From the NCBI GenBank assembly GCA_029781465.1, contig JAKOWQ010000359.1, positions 1 to 9,234 on the forward strand: a stretch of 9,234 nucleotides of DNA, in the 5' to 3' direction. This document shows, one piece after another, positions 8,001 to 9,234 of the stretch (position 1 is its first letter; each line of letters starts with the position of its first letter). The notes beneath the pieces were generated by a model, which had not been told where the DNA came from, made no database searches, and was given only the letters and a program-made list of their open reading frames with translations. The DNA is from Pseudomonadota bacterium. Lineage in GTDB: Bacteria; Pseudomonadota; Alphaproteobacteria; Sphingomonadales; Sphingomonadaceae. The translations under genes and the position numbers were made by a program.

Positions 8001-8554
8001 CCGATCAGGCCGAAATCGTAAATGTCCTGCACATTGGCCGCACTGAATGTGGGAATGCACATCGAGGCGAGGGTGTGCTCGCTTTGCTGCTGGATCGAGC
8101 TGGAGCGGCTCATTGGATCGTCGCCCACGGCCATGATCACACCGCCTTTGGGGGCTGTGCCCCACAGGTTGGCATGGCGCAAGGCATCGCCCGAACGATC
8201 GATGCCTGGGCCTTTCGAATACCACATGCCGAACACGCCATCGAAACGCGGATCGAAAAAGCCGATCTGCTGAGTGCCCCACACGGCATTGGCGGCCATG
8301 TCTTCGTTGACGCCCGGCTGGAAGCGGATGTCGAGCGATTCCAGCAGCGGTTTGACGCGGGTGAAATCCTGATCGAGATGCCCCAGTGGTGATCCGCGAT
8401 AACCCGAGATAAACCCACCCGTGTTCATCCCCGCCGTCCGGTCGCGGCGGGCCTGTTCGATCGGCAGACGCACCAGGGCCTGGTTGCCGGAGAGATAGAC
8501 CCGCCCTTCGCTGGCCTGGTACTTCTGTTCGGGGGCGATCTTGGGCGAGGCCAC
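5093..8554 (-). CDS. Fused indolepyruvate-type 2-oxoacid:ferredoxin oxidoreductase
   Basis: A 1153-residue single chain, close to the usual length of the fused proteobacterial family. It should oxidatively decarboxylate an aryl- or alkyl-2-oxo acid with CoA to the acyl-CoA, passing two electrons to ferredoxin. In order: an N-terminal pyrimidine-type thiamine domain (GYRGSPLG at 51-58); a C427-x2-C430 pair (CSGCPHN) opening the thiamine-diphosphate domain, with its GDG at 491-493; an iron-sulfur region with C628-x2-C631-x2-C634-x5-C640 and C661-x5-C667-x4-C672; a gamma-subunit domain starting near 714 (TGIGGTGVVT, 716-725); and a C-terminal region from about 960 resembling the uncharacterised domain (DUF6537, from memory) of this family. 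The start is GTG at 8554, seven bases after AAGGAG. It lies between a hydrolase gene and a DUF336 gene. Indolepyruvate is only the family name; the true substrate may be another 2-oxo acid, for example a ring-cleavage product. Confidence 0.93.
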   Translation of the reverse strand: MASPKIAPEQKYQASEGRVYLSGNQALVRLPIEQARRDRTAGMNTGGFISGYRGSPLGHLDQDFTRVKPLLESLDIRFQPGVNEDMAANAVWGTQQIGFFDPRFDGVFGMWYSKGPGIDRSGDALRHANLWGTAPKGGVIMAVGDDPMSRSSSIQQQSEHTLASMCIPTFSAANVQDIYDFGLIGWQLSRHAGTWAAIKGVSDIYESWLAIDVDPARTQMQIPPSPGSVHTRWPDRSVDQDERMLRLRLPAAREFARLNRLNRTTHAAPRRRMGIVTAGKSWSDLIEALADLGISGAQLAEAGVEVFKVGLIWPLEPETLREFLGGLDEVLVIEECRPFLEPQVKDIVFNLDAKDRPRILGKRNGDGEEWLPSHGELTPVIIARVLHRWLEPALRTAAMDQWIAYLGSVDQELARPRSNVIRSPYFCSGCPHNTSTKVPEGSKQLAGIGCHWLVNLMDRNTISYPQMGGEGANWAGAAHFLKDEHIFVNIGDGTWFHSGTLAIRQAVASGVNITYKILYNDAVAMTGGQPVDGPISVAQITHELRGEAVAKVVVVSSDPGKLDITEFAAGTALYHRDELDRVQQELRQVKGVTVIVYEQTCATELRRRRGKKLAPEPDLRAVINERVCEGCGDCSMQSNCLSVQPLETEFGRKRTIDQSACNKDFSCLKGFCPSFVTLEGAAVAKPKGVSLDAELFATLPEPARYAFDKSFALMVTGIGGTGVVTISNLVGAAAQAEGMLVQALDLTGLAQKFGAVHCHLKIARAPEHLMATRLSVGQCDVLIGADIVTSASDEALARLRQGHSLAVVNDHESVTGAFTADRDFSLPIDAQREAVSRFCGEDRATFLDATRLARQLTGNTIGANIMLLGYACQQGWLPVSPVGIEEAIEANGVAVKANIEVFRLGRLLAHDRARVEALAQGAQPGRASQTISATPEQLIARRGEDLAAYQDEALANSYSAMLARMREAEQRIKPGSTALREVVARNYYKVLAYKDEYEVARLYTQTDFLSALKREFSGDFKIRLHLAPPLISGTDPATGRPRKRAFGPWVVPFLNLLARGKALRGKWYDPFGRTAERKAERALIGEYEATLERILQSLSEGNFKAALELADWPDQIRGFGPVKETAIADARDSRAKLEFAFEQAGSANATQAA

Positions 8555-8561
8555 GCGGGTG

Positions 8562-8567
8562 CTCCTT
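8562..8567 (-). promoter_or_regulatory. Ribosome binding site of the fused oxidoreductase
   Basis: On the minus strand AAGGAG lies seven bases before a GTG at 8554-8552, inside the short gap after the hydrolase stop codon. It supports the GTG start; no better in-frame ATG is close by. Confidence 0.75.
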
Positions 8568-8569
8568 GG

Positions 8570-9234
8570 TTATGCGGTTGGATCGGGGGACAGGAAGGCG
8601 CCGACCAGGCGGGCAAAGCCATCGGCGTGCTCGATCTGTGTCCAATGGCCGCAGCGGCCAAAGATGTGCACTTGGCTGCGATCGATCAGTCGGCCCAGCA
8701 TCAGCGCGTTTTCCAGAGGGATGACCTGATCGTCGCGTCCGTGGATGATCAGCGTATCATGGCCGATGGCGCGCAAGGCCGCGTCGTCGAACGCCAGGGC
8801 ATCGACCCAGCGCTGACGCGGCGCGGGGAACATTGCCTGATAAGCCTTGGCGCCGTTTTCGCGGGCACTGGCGGCATGGCGCATGGCAATCAAATCTTCG
8901 GAAATCAGCGACTGGTCGAAAGCGAAGACTTTCATTACCGCGCGCATGTTTTCCATCGAGGGGGTATAGCCCCAGACCAGGTCAAGGCCGGGCGTGATGG
9001 CGAAGGGCACGCCCACGCTGCCCATCAGCACCAGCTTTTCGACGCGCTCCGGATGATAGACGGCCAGGGCCAGGGCCATGGCGCCGCCGAAGCTGTTGCC
9101 GACCACGCTGACCCGTTCAAGGTTGAGTGCATCGAGCAAGGTAACAATCTGCGCCAACCAGGTCTCGCGATTGAAGGTCCAGCCATCCGGGACCGGGCTA
9201 TAGCCGAAGCCCGCAAGATCGGGGGCGATGCATC
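8570..9234 (-). CDS. Alpha/beta hydrolase of the meta-cleavage-product hydrolase type (5' truncated by window)
   Basis: The frame is open from the right edge to the TAA at 8572-8570, giving about 221 codons; an internal ATG at 9157 is not the start, because the sequence before it (APDLAGFGYSPVPDG) is typical family sequence, including the usual loop before the nucleophile helix. Catalytic residues are visible: serine in GNSFGG (codon 9094-9092), aspartate in HGRDDQVIP (codon 8731-8729) and histidine in GRCGHWTQIEHAD (codon 8647-8645). The Asp-His spacing of 28 residues and the CGHW-x2-EHAD pattern, plus a MFPAPRQRWVD segment, recall BphD, MhpC and especially DmpD/XylF, which split ring-fission products of catechols at a C-C bond. 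The cap domain, which sets the substrate, appears whole. It is 15 bases upstream of the oxidoreductase and shares its operon. An esterase or other hydrolase remains possible. Confidence 0.88.
   Translation of the reverse strand, partial: CIAPDLAGFGYSPVPDGWTFNRETWLAQIVTLLDALNLERVSVVGNSFGGAMALALAVYHPERVEKLVLMGSVGVPFAITPGLDLVWGYTPSMENMRAVMKVFAFDQSLISEDLIAMRHAASARENGAKAYQAMFPAPRQRWVDALAFDDAALRAIGHDTLIIHGRDDQVIPLENALMLGRLIDRSQVHIFGRCGHWTQIEHADGFARLVGAFLSPDPTA

Noticed and set aside
7608..8645. A 345-codon minus-strand frame overlapping the start of the fused oxidoreductase.
   Set aside because: It is a frame-shifted reading of the same strand; the oxidoreductase frame carries the family motifs without interruption and nothing suggests a frameshift between the two.

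Overview
This is a high-G+C, densely packed proteobacterial segment, most likely from an alphaproteobacterium. Overall protein style and gene content suggest a sphingomonad-like aromatic degrader, but that taxonomic guess is inference and no rRNA or marker gene is present. There are two operons facing each other. The left one (+ strand, about 1-4605) is for nitrate assimilation. The right one (- strand, about 4668-9234) is a three-gene set that looks catabolic. No tRNA, rRNA, insertion sequence, CRISPR array or gene-free stretch over 300 bases is visible.

Left operon. The window opens inside nirB (C-terminal siroheme/[4Fe-4S] part of assimilatory nitrite reductase). It is followed by nirD (a small Rieske protein with all four cluster ligands), nasA (molybdenum nitrate reductase with a C-terminal Bfd-like [2Fe-2S] domain) and cobA (uroporphyrinogen-III C-methyltransferase). 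The junctions are a GTGA overlap, a 4-base gap and an ATGA overlap, so the four genes are almost certainly one transcript with coupled translation. The logic is complete: NasA reduces nitrate to nitrite, NirBD reduces nitrite to ammonium, and CobA makes the siroheme precursor NirB needs. The same order nirB-nirD-nasA-cobA is known from pseudomonads. No transporter, regulator or separate NADH:nitrate-reductase flavoprotein lies inside the window.

Right operon, read right to left. First comes a truncated alpha/beta hydrolase resembling meta-cleavage-product (C-C bond) hydrolases. Next is a 1153-residue single-chain 2-oxoacid (indolepyruvate-type) ferredoxin oxidoreductase that fuses thiamine, iron-sulfur and gamma-subunit regions. 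Last is a 142-residue GlcG/HbpS (DUF336) haem-binding-like protein. The gaps are 14-15 bases and an ATGA overlap, again indicating one transcript. Together they suggest breakdown of an aromatic or polycyclic compound in which a 2-oxo acid is oxidatively decarboxylated to a CoA thioester; the substrate cannot be told from the sequence.

The two operons meet tail to tail across a 62-base gap with no convincing terminator. The most interesting points are the hydrolase / fused oxidoreductase / HbpS set, the unusual cysteine pattern of the fused enzyme, and the intact Rieske site in NirD, which hints that it carries electrons between the nitrite and nitrate reductases.
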